Source: Pedobacter punctiformis (lineage in GTDB: Bacteria > Bacteroidota > Bacteroidia > Sphingobacteriales > Sphingobacteriaceae). Taken from it: 64,000 nt of DNA. How positions within the stretch are numbered: the stretch's first letter is position 1; the number at the start of each line of letters is the position of its first letter. Both the position numbers and the translations under genes were made by a program. Shown piece after piece: positions 62,385 through 64,000 of this stretch. The DNA is taken from positions 1 through 64,000 of the forward strand of contig NZ_JAPWGM010000004.1 of assembly GCF_027213715.1 (NCBI RefSeq), given 5' to 3'. The notes beneath the pieces are model-generated. The model was given only the letters and a program-made list of their open reading frames with translations, was not told where the DNA came from and searched no databases.

Positions 62385-63224
62385 ATGCCCCAGGACTACC
62401 TTTTGTTTAATGATGAATATTATGCGGCAGACGCTCCAATTATAAGTGCCTCAAACCGGAGTTTTAAATTCGGTGATGGCCTTTTTGAGAGCATGCGAAT
62501 GATTAATAATAAACTGCAATTTGCAGATTTGCATGCTGACAGGCTTATTGCCGGAATGAAAGCGCTTAAAATTGACGGACACGCCTTGATGGACGATTAT
62601 TTTCTGCGTCAAAAAACAGCTGACCTTTCTAAAAAAAATAAGTGGAATGGAAATGTACGTTTTCGTTTATCTGTATATCGTTCAGGTGCGGGTGTTTATA
62701 CCCCTGAAGCAAATAAAGCCGGTTATGTTTTAGAAGGCATTCCTTTAAAAAGTAATCTGTATGATATTAATGCCAAAGGTTTAATTATCGATGTGTTTGA
62801 TGAAATGACGAAACCCGTTAACAAACTGTCGAACTTTAAAACAGCCAATGCCTTGCTGTATGTCATGGCCGGGATTTTTAAAACCAATAACCGCCTGGAT
62901 GAAGCCATGATTTTAAATCAAAATGGTTTTTTGTGCGAAAGCATCAGTGCAAATGTTTTTGTGGTATATAATAAGCAAATTTATACACCGGCCTTAACCG
63001 AAGGTTGTATTGGTGGTGTAATGCGTACCGCCGTAATGCAAATTGCAAAAATGAATAATATACCTTTAATTGAAGCGCAGATCAATCCTGAGATTTTAAA
63101 AGAAGCAGAAGAGGTTTTCATTACTAATGCTACACAAGGTATACAGTGGATAATGGGCTATGGCCGAAAACGCTATTTTAATGAAGTTTCAAAATTTTTA
63201 ATCGAGAAATTGAATAGTTTTTAA
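62385..63224 (+). CDS. Class IV aminotransferase-fold PLP enzyme
   Basis: A 279-residue paralogue of the protein at 22796-23617, sharing the SFKFGDGLFESMRMINNKLQ-type opening and the PLP fold. The expected PLP lysine is in PVNKLSNFKTANALLYVMAG near 142, and the LNQNGFLCESISANVFVVYN segment near 185 is typical of PabC or branched-chain aminotransferase-like members. Substrate unknown. It is 3 bases behind rluD and probably co-expressed. A short AraC-like remnant follows. Confidence 0.82.
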   Translation: MPQDYLLFNDEYYAADAPIISASNRSFKFGDGLFESMRMINNKLQFADLHADRLIAGMKALKIDGHALMDDYFLRQKTADLSKKNKWNGNVRFRLSVYRSGAGVYTPEANKAGYVLEGIPLKSNLYDINAKGLIIDVFDEMTKPVNKLSNFKTANALLYVMAGIFKTNNRLDEAMILNQNGFLCESISANVFVVYNKQIYTPALTEGCIGGVMRTAVMQIAKMNNIPLIEAQINPEILKEAEEVFITNATQGIQWIMGYGRKRYFNEVSKFLIEKLNSF

Positions 63225-63228
63225 TCTC

Positions 63229-63390
63229 GTGCAGGTTCAGTTTTATCAAACGGAAAATGAATTATTAAAACCTTATTTAGAAGGTAACTACTTTCTTTTC
63301 AAAGATAAAACGGAAGAAGATATAAAATACCTTACTTTCCTGAATAATTTACTTAACCTTTCAATTTACCGGAATGCTCGGCAAAAATGA
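63229..63390 (+). pseudogene. Truncated AraC-family regulator remnant (N-terminal part)
   Basis: A 53-codon frame starting with GTG and ending with TGA, too short for a normal gene. The translation (KPYLEGNYFLFKDKTEEDIK and YLTFLNNLLNLSIYRNA) resembles the N-terminal sensor part of AraC-family regulators in this group, which often read PYIEGYYFLxKDxTxxxxYLTFPNN. The rest, including the DNA-binding domain, is missing, since a gene on the other strand begins 6 bases later. It is most likely a deletion remnant rather than a functional small protein. Confidence 0.55.
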
Positions 63391-63395
63391 AAAGT

Positions 63396-63821
63396 CTATT
63401 TTTCTAAATATTCCTTTAAACTTGTTCTTACAATGTGATTCCATCCTGCCTCAAAGCTTTTACGGGCAAAATTCGGATCATCCTTAGGAAAAGTTTCTGT
63501 GCCGGTATGTGTAAGCTTAACACGGCTGCCTGTAGCCGTTTCAAAAATCTCCCAGGTTACAACCGAATTGCCTTCATAGTTATCATATTGCCAGGTATAT
63601 GATAGTTTTTTATTTTCTTCCACTTCTGTTACCTTACAAAGATGCAGGTATTGCTTGTATTCAGCCCCGCCAAGAAAATCAAATTTAAATCCAACCTGAG
63701 GTTTGAAATCCTTTAACTCAAAATACCAGCTTTTCATCTCGTCCTTATCCGTTAGGGCCTTCCAAACTTTATCCGTTTTTACATCGATTAGCTGTTCTAC
63801 TATAATTGGGTCCGTTTTCAT
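63396..63821 (-). CDS. SRPBCC (AHSA1-type START-like) protein
   Basis: A 141-residue START-like protein of the AHSA1 family (EQLIDVKTDKVWKALTDKDE near 9-28, then WYFELKDFKPQVGFKFDF near 32-50; VKLTHTGTETFPKDDPNFAR near 102). These proteins bind hydrophobic ligands or act as stress cochaperones; the specific function is unknown. On the minus strand, convergent with the AraC remnant and 6 bases from it. Confidence 0.87.
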   Translation of the reverse strand: MKTDPIIVEQLIDVKTDKVWKALTDKDEMKSWYFELKDFKPQVGFKFDFLGGAEYKQYLHLCKVTEVEENKKLSYTWQYDNYEGNSVVTWEIFETATGSRVKLTHTGTETFPKDDPNFARKSFEAGWNHIVRTSLKEYLEK

Positions 63822-63846
63822 AGCTTAAATGTTTAATATTGACTAA

Positions 63847-64000
63847 TTATAACCTCATTCCTCTTAAAAAATCTTCAACAGGCATTCTTTTTTTGCCTTC
63901 ATATTGTATATCCATAAGTTTTATAAAACCATCTTTGGTGGCAAATTTCAAATAAGTTTTACCGTCCGTTAAAAAGCTTCCGGCAGAAATGCCTGGCTCT
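63847..64000 (-). CDS. fmt: Methionyl-tRNA formyltransferase, C-terminal end
   Basis: The last 50 codons of a minus-strand gene whose start lies beyond the window. The reading frame ends in KKRMPVEDFLRGMRL and includes LTDGKTYLKFATKDGFIKL, which match the end of the C-terminal domain of Fmt (cf. the typical KKRMxVxDFLRG ending). Fmt formylates initiator methionyl-tRNA. No catalytic residues are in view, so the identity rests on this tail. Confidence 0.75.
   Translation of the reverse strand, partial: EPGISAGSFLTDGKTYLKFATKDGFIKLMDIQYEGKKRMPVEDFLRGMRL

Overview
The window looks like chromosomal DNA of a Bacteroidota species, most likely a Sphingobacteriaceae member close to Pedobacter. The grounds are AT-rich intergenic DNA, Bacteroidota-type -7 promoter boxes (TAnnTTTG) in front of many genes, A-rich leaders in place of Shine-Dalgarno sites, and typical families: fused isobutyryl-CoA mutase IcmF, PafA-type phosphatase, DUF4294 and DUF4783 proteins, bacillithiol deacetylase BshB1, lysine 6-aminotransferase, HU/SPOR protein and NamZ (DUF1343). 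The genus is inferred from gene content and no database search was possible.

Layout. 1-120: the 3' end of a 5S rRNA and its terminator. 0.5-9.5 kb: acyl-ACP desaturase, a secreted PqqB-like metallo-beta-lactamase-fold protein directly abutting icmF, a glyoxalase-fold protein, PafA phosphatase and folC. 9.8-11.8 kb: a surface-type beta-helix lipoprotein. 11.9-21 kb: an envelope block with a HU/SPOR protein, ExbB, ExbD and a TonB/TolA-like protein linked by one-base TAATG overlaps, then a GNAT enzyme, an outer-membrane barrel and a ~1000-residue TPR protein. 21-24 kb: pyrB-pyrR, a class IV aminotransferase and small redox or membrane proteins. 24-36 kb: GH20 hexosaminidase, ribosomal protein S1, an SH3 protein, a DUF1080 protein, cmk, arfB, an LpxR-like deacylase, lon and a TPR protein. 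36-49 kb: gpmI, DUF4783-nadC-plsY, M48 peptidase, pabB, fur-purA and a bifunctional (p)ppGpp enzyme. 48-54 kb: DUF4294, peroxidase, bshB1, glutaryl-CoA-dehydrogenase-like enzyme, an unknown protein and lysine 6-aminotransferase. 54-57.5 kb: msrA and a chromate-resistance module. 57.5-64 kb: a methyltransferase, NamZ, an ACC-deaminase-like enzyme, a 25-residue small protein, rluD, a second class IV aminotransferase, a truncated AraC remnant, an SRPBCC protein and the end of fmt.

Most genes are ordinary housekeeping or envelope functions. The parts that deserve attention are: the chromate module, in which a ChrB domain is fused to an AraC-type DNA-binding domain next to an outer-membrane-like protein and ChrA; a 25-residue open reading frame with its own terminator; a group of genes whose -7 box lies only 3-7 bases before the start codon, suggesting leaderless mRNAs; a Shine-Dalgarno-like site before rpsA in a lineage that rarely uses such sites; a perfect 25-bp palindrome with degenerate relatives 1.5-2 kb away; and the HU/SPOR-ExbBD-TonB operon. 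I see no CRISPR array, phage, insertion sequence or complete tRNA gene.

Several starts were moved from a TTG to a downstream ATG because the TTG is the last three bases of a TAnnTTTG promoter box. Promoter calls rest on the -7 box only; -33 elements are not clear.
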